Shown: positions 36,985 through 45,447, counted from the stretch's first letter. The stretch: 64,000 nucleotides of DNA from Haliea salexigens DSM 19537 (GCF_000423125.1 NZ_AUHJ01000005.1:186001-250000); one strand, 5' to 3'. The notes: generated by a model from the letters alone, not told the origin. Made by a program: numbers and translations.

Positions 36985-37350
36985 ATGCCGCGACGCACCC
37001 CCACAAACTCCCGTCTCGTGTACTCCACCGATGGCGGGCGCCTGTGCCCGCAGTGCCAGCGCCCTGAGGCGAGCTGTGTCTGCGGCAAGGCGAAACCCGC
37101 CGACCTGGGCGATGGCATCGTGCGCCTGCACCGCGAAACCAAGGGCCGTGGCGGCAAAGCCGTTACCCTGATCCGGGGCTTGCCGTTGCAGGGCGACGAG
37201 CTGAAGTCGCTGGCCAAGGCCCTGAAACAGAAGTGTGGCGTGGGCGGTGCGGTGAAAGACGATGCCGTGGAGATTCAGGGCGATCAGCGGGAGCTGTTGA
37301 AAGCCGAGCTGGAGAAACGCGGATTCACAGTGAAGATAGCAGGCGGATAA
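36985..37350 (+). CDS. yciH: YciH, SUI1-like translation factor
   Basis: 121 residues from the ATG at 36985 with AAGGAA upstream. The N-terminal part has two Cys pairs (CPQC and CVCG) that may bind zinc; the SUI1/eIF1-like fold follows with KGRGGKAVTLIRGLPL, AKALKQKCGVGGAVKDD and IQGDQRELLKAELEKRGF. E. coli YciH enhances stringency of start-codon selection; a similar role is likely. It is followed by the AT-rich leader region of an unrelated gene. Confidence 0.93.
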   Translation: MPRRTPTNSRLVYSTDGGRLCPQCQRPEASCVCGKAKPADLGDGIVRLHRETKGRGGKAVTLIRGLPLQGDELKSLAKALKQKCGVGGAVKDDAVEIQGDQRELLKAELEKRGFTVKIAGG

Positions 37351-37666
37351 ACGCAGCTTTTAATTACATATATCCGCAAGTAACTCATATTTAAACGATT
37401 TTAGGCGAAGTAAAACGCTGCTCTTACACGCCTGTTCTTTGCAGTTACACACTCTTCCGCACGTACTTAGTAAATAATTACACGCAACCTGTTATTTTCA
37501 TTGGCTTTATTGAATTCGTATGCTAAAAATACCTACAGGTGCCATGACGGCGCGGGTGACCCGAGGAAAGGTGACCCGGCCGCAACAGCAATAAAGGCAC
37601 CGCAAGGAAAGTGGAGTACGAAACGGCGGTAATGAATTCAATCGGCTTCCCGAGAGGATACAGGCC
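37351..37666 (+). other. AT-rich leader with folded RNA candidate
   Basis: 316 bases without a gene. The first 180 are clearly AT-rich against the window average and show no ORF I trust. From 37538 the sequence can fold: GGTGCC (37538-37543) with GGCACC (37596-37601), enclosing GGC-G-CGGGT (37549-37557) with ACCCGGCC (37574-37581), whose loop holds AGGAAAGG. Further GGA motifs follow (AAGGAAAGTGGAG, and GAGAGGATACAGG just before the ATG at 37667, which also gives the ribosome site). GGA in a hairpin loop plus more GGA near the start is what CsrA/RsmA binds, but I recognise no known riboswitch. Confidence 0.45.
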
Positions 37667-38059
37667 ATGTACGTAACCGCAGAACACCTGAGAGACCAGG
37701 TCATCCGGCCCACATTGAAGTACCTGGGGGTATGGACGGAAACCTGTGAAGACTTCCTGCTGCAGGCCGCCATCGAAGCGCCCGAGCTGGGCCTGTTCTC
37801 AGCGCGCAGCAGCGGGCTGGGGCTCTATCACATCACCACCGCCCAACACCGGGACATCTGGGACCGCTACCTGGCCTACCGCCCGGAGCTGGCCAGCCGT
37901 GTCCGGGGACTTGCCAGTCAGCGCGCCTTTCTGAGCGACCCGGACGGTGAATTGCAAACCAACCTGGGCTACTGCACCGCCGTTGCCTGGCTGTTGTACC
38001 AACGCTCACGGGTCAGTTCCGAAGAACCCCAGCGCGCCGCTGCCACCGCCACCGCCTGA
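37667..38059 (+). CDS. Orphan protein, phage-structural-like
   Basis: 130 residues. It begins MYVTAEHLRDQVIRPTLKYLG and contains AAIEAPELGLFSARSSGLGLYHITTAQHRDIWDRYLAYRP and TNLGYCTAVAWLLYQ. The layout (N-terminal helix, a cluster resembling E-x-x-L-G with GLGLYHIxxxxHxDIW, then a helical end) is one I associate with a lysozyme-like or tail-associated gene in phages of gammaproteobacteria, but the active-site residues cannot be confirmed. The C-terminus is Ala/Thr-rich. It has a long AT-rich leader and its last 54 bases overlap the convergent glycosyltransferase gene. No other phage gene is nearby. Confidence 0.5.
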   Translation: MYVTAEHLRDQVIRPTLKYLGVWTETCEDFLLQAAIEAPELGLFSARSSGLGLYHITTAQHRDIWDRYLAYRPELASRVRGLASQRAFLSDPDGELQTNLGYCTAVAWLLYQRSRVSSEEPQRAAATATA

Positions 38060-38677
38060 ACCCGACGCAGCTGCCCGCAGCGCACGCCAGGCGGCGAGGT
38101 CATCGGGGCGATCAATATCCTGCAGAGGAGGCAGTAACGCTGTGCTGTAGCCCGCTTCTGCCGCCCGTGCCAGTGTCTCTTCCAGCACCGTGTCCGTGCC
38201 CCAGTTCACGCCATCAAATAGCGCGCGACGCAGCGCGCAGCGGACAGCAATCAGCACAAAGCCCCCGTCCAGCGCAGGCCCCAGAACGATGTCATCACGC
38301 TCCAGCGCCTGTACAGCGAGCGACAGATACGCGCTGTTGATCCACGGGCAGTCGCTACCCACCAGGACCGCCCTGCCAGCCTTCTCCAGCCCCGCGGTCA
38401 GGGCGTGTTGCATGCGCTCACCCAGATCGACGCCCTGCTGCGCACAGAGCCGGCTGACGCCCTCGCTCAGGCACTGCTGAAACAGCGCGTGATCGACGCC
38501 GCCGGCAGTCCACAGCTCAACTGCGCCCAGCTGCGCCTGCAGCAAGCTACGCGTGGTCCACAGCACCAGTTGCTCGTGCAGCGCGCAGGCCTCACTGGGG
38601 CTCAACGCGGGTTGCATGCGGGTTTTCACCCGGCCCGGCACCGGGGCACGGGCAAACTGCTGTAACAGCACACTCAT
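38006..38677 (-). CDS. TIGR04282-type glycosyltransferase
   Basis: 223 residues from the ATG at 38677, overlapping the stop of the next glycosyltransferase gene. It starts LLQQFARAPVPGRVKTRMQPAL, with an LVGSDCPWI motif and GPALDGGFVLIAVR plus DIDRPDDLAAW in the C-terminal half. These are the signatures of the TIGR04282 family (DUF2064), first noted next to arsenosugar synthesis genes but also common without them. The protein ends in an unusual Gly-rich string (SGSGGGGGSG), encoded where it overlaps the convergent gene. Confidence 0.88.
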   Translation of the reverse strand: MSVLLQQFARAPVPGRVKTRMQPALSPSEACALHEQLVLWTTRSLLQAQLGAVELWTAGGVDHALFQQCLSEGVSRLCAQQGVDLGERMQHALTAGLEKAGRAVLVGSDCPWINSAYLSLAVQALERDDIVLGPALDGGFVLIAVRCALRRALFDGVNWGTDTVLEETLARAAEAGYSTALLPPLQDIDRPDDLAAWRALRAAASGSGGGGGSGALGFFGTDP

Positions 38678-39369
38678 CGGGGCACACCGTAGTAGTACCG
38701 CCAGAGGCGCGCCGGACTGACACCCAGCGCGTACGCCAGACGCAGGCACCACATTTCCACCACCGTGCGCACCACCCCTCTCTTCTCCCATCGGCGGCTG
38801 GAGGTCTGCACCCGCAAGCCACGTGGCAGGAGAGGCCGCTGCTGCCGCCGCAGGCGCACGCACAACTCGATATCTTCCATGAGCGGAATCGCCGCGAACC
38901 CGCCTGCCGCTGCAAAGAGGTCCCGACGCACAAACAACAACTGGTCGCCGGTGCCAATGCCGGAAGCACTGGAGCGCCAGCTGATCGCACGTTCGATCAA
39001 CCGAAATACCGCGGCCCTGCCATCGAGGCGCAGCCTGAAATAGCCCCAGGCGGGGCGGAGCTCCAGCGCGGCGCGCAAGCTTCTGGCGTCAAACAGGGGG
39101 GTAGTATCCGCATGCAAAAACAGCAGGTACTCGCCCTGTGCCGAGCGCGCCCCGAGGTTCATCTGCAGGGCCCTCCCCGACTCAGCCACCAGTACACTCG
39201 TTGCACCCGGTAGCGCGTGGGCCACAGTATCGTCACCGCTGCCGCCGTCCACGACAATGCGCTCCGCGCCCGGAAAGCGGGCTTGCAGATCCTCCAGCAG
39301 GCCCGCGATGCGTGGCGCCTCATTGAGTACCGGTATGACAAAACTCAGTTGACTGGCGGGCGCTGCCAC
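38674..39369 (-). CDS. TIGR04283-type glycosyltransferase
   Basis: 231 residues, GTG start. A GT2-like fold with FVIPVLNEAPRIAGLLEDL, VVDGGSGDDTV, GRALQMNLGARSAQGEYLLFLHADT (DxD-type metal site is HADT) and AIPLMEDIELCVRLRR. The C-terminal SSRRWEKRGVVRTVVEMW is the family's helical end. TIGR04283 and TIGR04282 enzymes are usually encoded together; the sugar and acceptor are unknown, and no arsenic genes are present here. It follows the lytic transglycosylase gene by six bases and is probably co-transcribed. Confidence 0.9.
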   Translation of the reverse strand: MAAPASQLSFVIPVLNEAPRIAGLLEDLQARFPGAERIVVDGGSGDDTVAHALPGATSVLVAESGRALQMNLGARSAQGEYLLFLHADTTPLFDARSLRAALELRPAWGYFRLRLDGRAAVFRLIERAISWRSSASGIGTGDQLLFVRRDLFAAAGGFAAIPLMEDIELCVRLRRQQRPLLPRGLRVQTSSRRWEKRGVVRTVVEMWCLRLAYALGVSPARLWRYYYGVPR

Positions 39370-39375
39370 GTGCGC

Positions 39376-41298
39376 TCAGTACGCCAACTGGCGTTCGCGC
39401 TCAGTGAGCAAGCTGCCGGACTCACCCAGCTGGTACTGGAATACCACGTTGTACGCCAGCACCGCCTGCACGTAGTTGCGTGTTTCACGAAAGGGAATGG
39501 TTTCTATCCACACATCCACCGGGACTGTGGCATCGGCTGCGTTCAGCCAGCGGGTGACACGATGGGGGCCGGCGTTGTACGCGGCGAGCGCCAGGACGCG
39601 ATTGCTGTCATAGCGGTCGAGCAACTGACGATAGTAGGCACTGCCCAACAGTATGTTGTGCTCCACATCGTAGAGCGCGCTGTCCGAATGCGGGGTACCG
39701 AGGCTCGCGGCCACCTCGCGCCCCGTAGCGGGCATCACCTGCATCAGCCCACGGGCACCAACCGGAGAGCGGGCGCCGGCGTAAAAGGCGCTCTCGCGGC
39801 GCGCAATGGCCATCAGCTCGGTTTTCTGCAGGCCGCGCTGTGCTGCCAGGCGGGTGAAGGTGTCGCGGTAGGGTAATGGAAATCGCAAGTCCAGTGCATC
39901 CCAGGCCTGGGCACGGTTTGCCGCATCAATCGCCATGCGGTGCCAACCCAGGTCCGCTGCCAGCGCTGCCAGTTCAACCTGCTCCTCCGGCGTAGTGAGC
40001 TGTAACGCCTGGTACCACTCCGAATGTGCGAGGTTCTCCTCGTCATGGTGGTAGAGTTCCTGAATCCGCTGCACGACCGGCAACTCGCGCAACGGGCCCG
40101 CGCGCTCGGCGGCCACGGTAACCACCTGCGGATTGAACTGGTAGGGCAACCCCAGCCGGTCTGCAGCGAGAAAGCCATAGTAGTCGCGCTCGCCAGCCAC
40201 TTCGCGAAACAGCGCCTGTGCCAGCGCGGTTTCGCCGTCGCGCTCATAGAGTACGGCGCGCCAGTAACGCCATGCCGGCGCCGCCCTGCCCTCCACCGAC
40301 AGCTTCTGCAGGTTTGCCGCCAGCGCTGACCAGTCCTGCTCCTCCAGCGCCCAGCGCAGCCTGACCTCCACCAGCAGGTCATCACCCAGGCGGGCCAGGG
40401 CCTCTTCCACCCATGCCAGATTGACATCAGAGCGAGCAAACAGGCTGCGCAGCGCCAGCTCCCGCTCCGCCTGTGCTTGCTGCGCGGCAGTAAACACCAT
40501 GCGCTGCTGAAAATACTGCCACTGGACCAGTGCCGCCTCAGGCTTGTAACGCGCGAAATAGGCCGTGCCATGGGCCACGATGTCAGCCACCTTCGGGTCA
40601 TCACCTGGCTGCAGGCGCTTTTGCATCTGATGCGGCTGCACATAGGCCTGGAGCAAGCGCTCGGCCCAGGGTTGCAGGTCGGCACTGCCCTGGCGTGCCA
40701 CATAGTTCATCAGGCTACGCTGCCTTGCGTCGAACGCTTTCAGCAACCGCGCCCACACGGCCTCATCATCAAGCTCCCCGGCTTTCTGCCAGGCAGCAAA
40801 AAGCGGATCGCAGGCCTTGGGGCGCGACTCGCCGTGCACCCAGAGGCGCTCTGCACCCTCCCAGGCTGCCAGCGGATCGGACGCTGCCAGCCTGGCGCGG
40901 AAGTAATAGCACTTGAGTTCAATGCTGTTGGGCTCTGTCGGCATCACGGCAAGAAAATCTCGCCAGCGCTGCTCCTGCCCCGCACGCTGCAGGTATACCG
41001 CCAGAAAGCGATTGGGCAAGGGGGTGCCGGCGCTGCGTTGCAGAAACAGCTGCGCGTCACCCGGGCGCACGGCACTGGGTTTGCGGCTGAGCTCAAAGTA
41101 GTCCAGATACATCGCCAGGGGATACTCATCGAGTGCCGGGCGTAATTGCTGATACTCCGTCCAGCGCCCACGGTCGATGGCAACCACCGCATCGCTGTAG
41201 CGCTCACGGTCTACCGGCAGCTCGGATGCCTGCACGGCTACTGCATTGACTGCTAAGAACTGGAGTGCGAGAACACCCGCGATACACCGCCACCGCAA
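39376..41298 (-). CDS. Soluble-type lytic transglycosylase (Slt family)
   Basis: 640 residues if started at the TTG at 41298, chosen because AGAGGG lies eight bases upstream and a clean signal peptide (RWRCIAGVLALQFLAVNAVAVQA) follows. The frame is open to 41415, but that would begin two bases from the tRNA. The long N-terminal part is the helical superhelix ring of Slt70. The C-terminal domain (about the last 170 residues) is the catalytic fold, with IARRESAFYAGARSPVGARGLMQVMPAT (Glu general acid) and AYNAGPHRVTRWL. It cleaves peptidoglycan to 1,6-anhydromuropeptides in the periplasm. Confidence 0.9.
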   Translation of the reverse strand: MRWRCIAGVLALQFLAVNAVAVQASELPVDRERYSDAVVAIDRGRWTEYQQLRPALDEYPLAMYLDYFELSRKPSAVRPGDAQLFLQRSAGTPLPNRFLAVYLQRAGQEQRWRDFLAVMPTEPNSIELKCYYFRARLAASDPLAAWEGAERLWVHGESRPKACDPLFAAWQKAGELDDEAVWARLLKAFDARQRSLMNYVARQGSADLQPWAERLLQAYVQPHQMQKRLQPGDDPKVADIVAHGTAYFARYKPEAALVQWQYFQQRMVFTAAQQAQAERELALRSLFARSDVNLAWVEEALARLGDDLLVEVRLRWALEEQDWSALAANLQKLSVEGRAAPAWRYWRAVLYERDGETALAQALFREVAGERDYYGFLAADRLGLPYQFNPQVVTVAAERAGPLRELPVVQRIQELYHHDEENLAHSEWYQALQLTTPEEQVELAALAADLGWHRMAIDAANRAQAWDALDLRFPLPYRDTFTRLAAQRGLQKTELMAIARRESAFYAGARSPVGARGLMQVMPATGREVAASLGTPHSDSALYDVEHNILLGSAYYRQLLDRYDSNRVLALAAYNAGPHRVTRWLNAADATVPVDVWIETIPFRETRNYVQAVLAYNVVFQYQLGESGSLLTERERQLAY

Positions 41299-41416
41299 TC
41301 GGGTAACCCTCTCTAAACAACCTGCCACCGCGCGGCTGCGCGGCAGAATCTCACGGTGCAGAGAGTGATACGCCAGCGCGGGATTTGCAAGGGGCTGGCG
41401 GTGGACGACGTGCATT

Positions 41417-41493
41417 TGGTGCCCCCGCCAGGACTCAAACCTGGGACCTACCCCTTAGGAGGGGGTCGCTCTATTCAACTGAGCTACGGGGGC
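41417..41493 (-). tRNA. tRNA-Arg (CCT anticodon)
   Basis: 77 nucleotides on the minus strand. The acceptor GCCCCCG pairs with CGGGGGC, and a D arm with AGCTCAGTTGAATAGAGC follows. The anticodon arm is ACCCC-CTCCTAA-GGGGT, giving anticodon CCT (reads AGG, arginine). The T arm contains GTTTGAGTC, and CCA is encoded at the 3' end (41417-41419). The lytic transglycosylase frame begins just downstream on the same strand. Confidence 0.95.
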
Positions 41494-41646
41494 GCTGCGG
41501 GCTGCGAGTATATCAGCAGGCCTGCACCGATGGCACCTCCGGCCTTGTCCCGAATCAGTAAATCTGAAGGCAGCGAGCGATACGGCGTGATCGAAAGTAG
41601 CGGAGAAACCCGGTGTCCCATGCAAGGCCACCGGGGGAAACGCGTT

Positions 41647-42165
41647 TCAGCTGTTGGGCAGAATAACCGCATCAATAACGTGGATCACGCCGTTGGCGGC
41701 CTCAAGGTCAGTCGCCGTGACGTTCGCGGCGTCAACCTTAACGCCTGCATCCGAAGCCGTTACCGTTATCGTGTCACCCTGCAGGCTGGTCGCCTCGGTC
41801 AAGGCCACAACGTCGGCGGCCATCACCTTCCCCGGCACCACATGGTATGTAAGCACGGCAGTCAGGGTCTCCTTGTTTTCCGGCTTGAGCAGGTCATCCA
41901 AGGTGCCTGCAGGCAGCGCGTCGAACGCTGCATTGGTGGGAGCAAACACCGTGAAGGGGCCCTTACCAGACAGCGCTTCGACCAGGCCTGCGGCCTCAAG
42001 CGCAGCAACCAGGGTCGAAAAGTCAGGATTACCCACCGCGATTTCTACAATCGTCGGCTTGGCCATTTCCTCTGGGTGCGCGTGACCGTCAGCGGTCGCA
42101 ACTGAAGACGCCAGCAACAGACCACCCAGGGCGGCCAGAGACATGAGTTTGGAGATTAATTGCAT
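41647..42165 (-). CDS. Exported fasciclin-domain protein
   Basis: 172 residues from the ATG at 42165, which has GAGG upstream. A signal peptide ([19 protein letters not shown]) leads into one FAS1 domain: [39 protein letters not shown] (conserved H1 motif), [14 protein letters not shown] and [13 protein letters not shown] (H2 motif). FAS1 domains mediate adhesion or matrix binding in many bacteria. It is probably a periplasmic or secreted adhesion-type protein, next to the IPTL-CTERM protein gene on the same strand. Confidence 0.93.
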   Translation of the reverse strand: MQLISKLMSLAALGGLLLASSVATADGHAHPEEMAKPTIVEIAVGNPDFSTLVAALEAAGLVEALSGKGPFTVFAPTNAAFDALPAGTLDDLLKPENKETLTAVLTYHVVPGKVMAADVVALTEATSLQGDTITVTASDAGVKVDAANVTATDLEAANGVIHVIDAVILPNS

Positions 42166-42287
42166 AGTAAAGCCTCGCAAGTTCAAGTCGTGTCGAATCG
42201 GCGATTCAACATCAACTTACATTACGAGGCCTGTGCTGGAGTGGACCGGCCCTGTAGACGTTTTGACCATCCACAGGGGTTACGCCC

Positions 42288-43079
42288 TCAATGCTCGCGC
42301 CGCACTCGACGCAGCCCGACCAAAGCCAGGAGCCCTGAGAGCAGGGCCAATGCCCAGGTCGCCATGGTCGGAACAGCGACAGGTGTAGCGGGAGGGGCAG
42401 GTGACGCAAAAGCCCCCCCCTCAATCAAGGCCGCCATGAAGAGCTCGGAGTCCGCAGTAAAGCTGGCTTCGTTATCCTGCCAATCCGCCTCTAGCAGAAA
42501 CAGCACACCGTCGCCCTGCGGACGAACTGCAAACATATCGGCGCCATCCAAGCTCTCACCCAGCACCGTCACAGCAGCCTCCCCTGACGTCAGCGCCGAC
42601 ATGTCAGAACCGCAACTGGCCTGCCCCGACGGGGTCACATTGATGGGGTTGGCTTGCCAGAACGGATGCGATGGGTTTACCTTGACCTGTGGCATTGCGT
42701 TGTCCGCGCAATTGCCATAGAAATTGCCGTCTGGGTACGCGGTCCCGTAGATTTCGTTATAGACCGCATAGCTGTTCCTCCACTCGGTAATTATTACCCC
42801 ACCGCCATTGAGATAGGCAAGCCAGTCAGCACCATTGCCGGCAACCGAACCGTTGCGACTTACTAACAGCGCCTGAGTGGATGCCGTTGGGGTACAGCTA
42901 TCAACTTCGGTATACGGGCCCGCGGCGCCATACAGGGCCGACCCACTCCGCGACGTGCTGCCACAAAACATGATTTCCTGAGCGAATGCGGTGCCCGGCA
43001 ACATTGCCACAAGAATGGCCGGTGCAAACAGTCTGCCGACGACTCCCGACAGCCCACCACGAATATACTTTTTACTCAT
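42288..43079 (-). CDS. Surface protein with IPTL-CTERM sorting signal
   Basis: 263 residues from the ATG at 43079. A signal peptide (VVGRLFAPAILVAMLPGTAFA) precedes a Cys-containing region (FCGSTSRSGSALYG, CTPTASTQALL) and a beta-rich domain. The C-terminal 30 residues are a sorting signal: VPTMATWALALLSGLLALVGLRRVRR, a short PTL-like motif, one hydrophobic helix and a basic end, as in IPTL-CTERM proteins handled by an exosortase-like transpeptidase (XrtH). That enzyme is not in this window. The likely fate is processing and display or release at the outer surface, an inference. Confidence 0.8.
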   Translation of the reverse strand: MSKKYIRGGLSGVVGRLFAPAILVAMLPGTAFAQEIMFCGSTSRSGSALYGAAGPYTEVDSCTPTASTQALLVSRNGSVAGNGADWLAYLNGGGVIITEWRNSYAVYNEIYGTAYPDGNFYGNCADNAMPQVKVNPSHPFWQANPINVTPSGQASCGSDMSALTSGEAAVTVLGESLDGADMFAVRPQGDGVLFLLEADWQDNEASFTADSELFMAALIEGGAFASPAPPATPVAVPTMATWALALLSGLLALVGLRRVRREH

Positions 43080-43212
43080 AATCCCCACCCACTAATGTCG
43101 ACTTTTGATGTTTTGGCAGCTAGCGTCAAACGCACCATCCCTTGCTAACTTTTTCGACTATCGTAAGGTTTTTTGTTGACAAATTCCACCCCGGTGGGGT
43201 TGAACGCCGAGG

Positions 43213-43229
43213 CCACGTTCGGGACGTGG
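43213..43229. terminator. Short perfect hairpin between two genes
   Basis: CCACGT, loop TCGGG, ACGTGG: a perfect 6-bp stem in the 240-base gap between the IPTL-CTERM gene start and the quinone oxidoreductase stop. No T-run follows on either strand, so it is only a candidate attenuator or 3' end structure. The rest of the gap shows nothing else I can support. Confidence 0.3.
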
Positions 43230-43317
43230 TCGCCACGCGAAGGGAGTGCGGCTCACCTCTGTCACCGCTGAGAATGAACGGCGCGCTAGCGTAAAAACTA
43301 CTGCATGCGTAGCGGGC

Positions 43318-44328
43318 TTAGCCGCCAATATCCAGACAGATCTTGCCGAAATGTTGCTGGGACTCCTGGTGGCGGAACGCATCAGCCAGCTGTTCCAGCG
43401 GGTAGCTACTGTCGATAACCGGTTTGATGCCGCCCGCCTCTACCGCTGCCAGCATGTCAAGTTGCTGCGCCCTGCTGCCGACGGTAATGCCGCTGATACG
43501 CGCATTTTTCTGGAACAGTTCGGCTGTTGGCACCTCACCGGCAAGACCTGTCAGCACGCCGATCATGCTGATACAACCGTCAAACGCGGCGGCTTTCACA
43601 GACTGCGGCAGTGTGCCGGGGCCACCCACTTCAACCACCAGGTCCACGCCGCGACCATCGGTGATGTCCTGGACGCGCTTCCCCCAGGCAGGCACATCGC
43701 GGTAGTTGATCAAATGCTCGGCTCCCAGTTCCCCCAGGCGCGCCAGCTTGGCATTCGAAGAGGACGTGGCGATGACCCGACACCCCATCTGACGGGCGAA
43801 CTGCAGCGCAAACACCGATACGCCGCCACTGCCCTGCACCAGCACCCAGTCCCCGGGCCGCAACTGTGTTTCTACCATGAGGGCGCGCCAGGCAGTGAGG
43901 CCGGCGCAGGTGAGCGTTGCCGCTTCCCGGTAGTCCAGCCCCTCGGGCATGCGTGTGAAGCCCTGCGCCGACATAGTGACCATCTCCGCGGCAAAACCGT
44001 CGACGTGATCGCCGGGAACGCCGGTGACTTTGCGCAAATCCGGACGGCCGTCATGCCAGGCGGGGAAAAAGCAGCTCAACACATCATCGCCCACGGCAAA
44101 TTCGGCAACGCCCTCACCGACGGCGGTTACGACGCCAGCGCCGTCTGACATGGGAATTCTGCCGTCGTCTGTGGGCAGCATGCCCAGAGCCACCACATAG
44201 TCGTGAAAATTCAGCGAACTGGCACGTACCTGTACTTGTATCTCGCCGTAGCCGGGTGGGCGCGTATCGCGCTCGACCAACTTGAGATTATCCAGGCCAC
44301 CGGGTTTTGCAACGGCTACTGCGCGCAT
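43318..44328 (-). CDS. NADPH:quinone oxidoreductase-like MDR protein
   Basis: 336 residues from the ATG at 44328 with GGAGAACATCAC upstream. A medium-chain dehydrogenase/reductase: the N-terminal GroES-like domain starts AVAVAKPGGLDNLKLVERDTRPPGYGEIQVQVRASSLNFHDY and continues with PMSDGAGVV, and the Rossmann domain has VLVQGSGGVSVFALQFARQMG. The zinc-ligand cysteines of alcohol dehydrogenases are not obvious, consistent with the quinone reductase side of the family. It would reduce an enone, quinone or similar substrate with NADPH. The substrate is not clear from context. Confidence 0.88.
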   Translation of the reverse strand: MRAVAVAKPGGLDNLKLVERDTRPPGYGEIQVQVRASSLNFHDYVVALGMLPTDDGRIPMSDGAGVVTAVGEGVAEFAVGDDVLSCFFPAWHDGRPDLRKVTGVPGDHVDGFAAEMVTMSAQGFTRMPEGLDYREAATLTCAGLTAWRALMVETQLRPGDWVLVQGSGGVSVFALQFARQMGCRVIATSSSNAKLARLGELGAEHLINYRDVPAWGKRVQDITDGRGVDLVVEVGGPGTLPQSVKAAAFDGCISMIGVLTGLAGEVPTAELFQKNARISGITVGSRAQQLDMLAAVEAGGIKPVIDSSYPLEQLADAFRHQESQQHFGKICLDIGG

Positions 44329-44384
44329 GTGATGTTCTCCATTGTCGGGTGTAAGGGGACTTGTATCGGCAGCTACCCCCTTTC

Positions 44385-44819
44385 TCAGGCACTGCCTCGC
44401 ACAATCAAACCCGCAATGTAGGCAATATGCAGCGTCACCACAAGCAGCGTGAGTCGCACCCGCATGCGCGAGTACCAGCCGCGCGCTGCGCTGCTGCCAC
44501 GTTCGTACCAGAGCGTTGCCAGATGAGCCAGCGCCAGCAGGCCTGCGGCTATCACGGCCTGGGCTGTCAGCACGCTGCATACGGCGAATAGAATGACGCC
44601 ATTACTGACCAGCAGGCGCAGCGCTTTGTCTCCACCCGCACGATCGCGCGCTGTGCCCCACAGTGAGCCCGCAATAAAGCAGAGAATAGCCAGTGAGTAG
44701 ACGATAAAGCCCTGTTGCGACAGTGCGCGCGGATAATCACGCAGAGCCCAGACGCCCGCTACGCTGGCTGCGAATGGCAAGAGGCCGGCATAACCGAGGC
44801 CAGTGACCAGGCGTGTCAT
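44385..44819 (-). CDS. DUF3429 membrane protein
   Basis: 144 residues if started at the ATG at 44819; a GTG two codons earlier (44825) is as likely. It is composed almost wholly of four to five hydrophobic helices, including LGYAGLLPFAASVAGVWALRDYP, SQQGFIVYSLAILCFIAGSLWG and LTLLVVTLHIAYIAGLIV. The LLPF and FIAGSLWG segments match the DUF3429 family. An inner-membrane protein of unknown function, 13 bases after the DUF3833 gene on the same strand, so likely one operon. Confidence 0.85.
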   Translation of the reverse strand: MTRLVTGLGYAGLLPFAASVAGVWALRDYPRALSQQGFIVYSLAILCFIAGSLWGTARDRAGGDKALRLLVSNGVILFAVCSVLTAQAVIAAGLLALAHLATLWYERGSSAARGWYSRMRVRLTLLVVTLHIAYIAGLIVRGSA

Positions 44820-44831
44820 CGCCACAATCGC

Positions 44832-45371
44832 TCAGTCGGCTACTTTGCTGATGACCAGCAGGATCTCCCCGACGCGGATGCCGAATTTGGTCATGATGGA
44901 TTCATTGATCAGGGTGGTTGGATTTACCAGGTACATGCGATCGTCGATACGCAGGTCAAGCGTGCCATCGTCCCAGGGTATCTGCAGCACGTAATCGAGG
45001 AACATGCTGTTGCCGGCCACGGTGATCTTGCCTTCTCCCACCACATCGCCGGCGGTGCCTACGTACTGGCCCTCTCCTGTGGGCGTGAGCGTCCACACTC
45101 GGCGATCCAGCTCGCCATCGTCGAACAGGAAGTCCTCTTCGAGCGTGCCGATACCATCCTGCCAATAGGCCTTGATATCTGCATTGAAGTAACGAATCAC
45201 CTTGCCGCCGCGATCCTTGATAACGCCGTGTGCGGTCAGCTGCCCCTGGAAAAAGGTCTCCGGGGTCAGGGTCGGCTGGTTGCTGGCATATTCATCCACC
45301 GTAACCACGCCACAACCGGAGAGGCCCAAAAGAAGAACGAGTAGCAGGAAAAGGGAGGATAGCTGGCGCAT
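44832..45371 (-). CDS. DUF3833 lipoprotein
   Basis: 179 residues from the ATG at 45371. A lipoprotein signal (LFLLLVLLLGLSGC) puts the lipidated Cys at about residue 20. The mature part has the DUF3833 core: ETFFQGQLTAHGVIKDRGGKV, IKAYWQDGIGTLEEDFLFDDGE and GTLDLRIDDRMYLVNPTTLINESIMTKFG. The fold is a beta-barrel-like small domain of unknown function. It lies next to the DUF3429 gene; the pair is often neighbours in gammaproteobacteria as I recall. Confidence 0.88.
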   Translation of the reverse strand: MRQLSSLFLLLVLLLGLSGCGVVTVDEYASNQPTLTPETFFQGQLTAHGVIKDRGGKVIRYFNADIKAYWQDGIGTLEEDFLFDDGELDRRVWTLTPTGEGQYVGTAGDVVGEGKITVAGNSMFLDYVLQIPWDDGTLDLRIDDRMYLVNPTTLINESIMTKFGIRVGEILLVISKVAD

Positions 45372-45447
45372 TGGGTTGCTCGCAAGGCAGAGGGTTCCTG
45401 CTTGCTTACGCGCGCGGCGCGCCGGGGGATCACCCGGCCGGGAAAGC

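Noticed and set aside
37530-37640. c-di-GMP, guanidine or RNase P type RNA in the leader of the orphan gene
   Set aside because: The conserved cores (such as GGGACGCAAAGCC for c-di-GMP-I) are absent; only a generic fold and GGA motifs remain, so I report it as an unnamed leader.
41417-41493. Integration site (attB) at the tRNA-Arg 3' end
   Set aside because: No integrase gene, no second copy of the tRNA end and no mobile gene next to it.
43246-44148. 300-codon plus-strand frame opposite the quinone oxidoreductase
   Set aside because: The minus-strand MDR protein has all expected motifs; this frame has none and no ribosome site.
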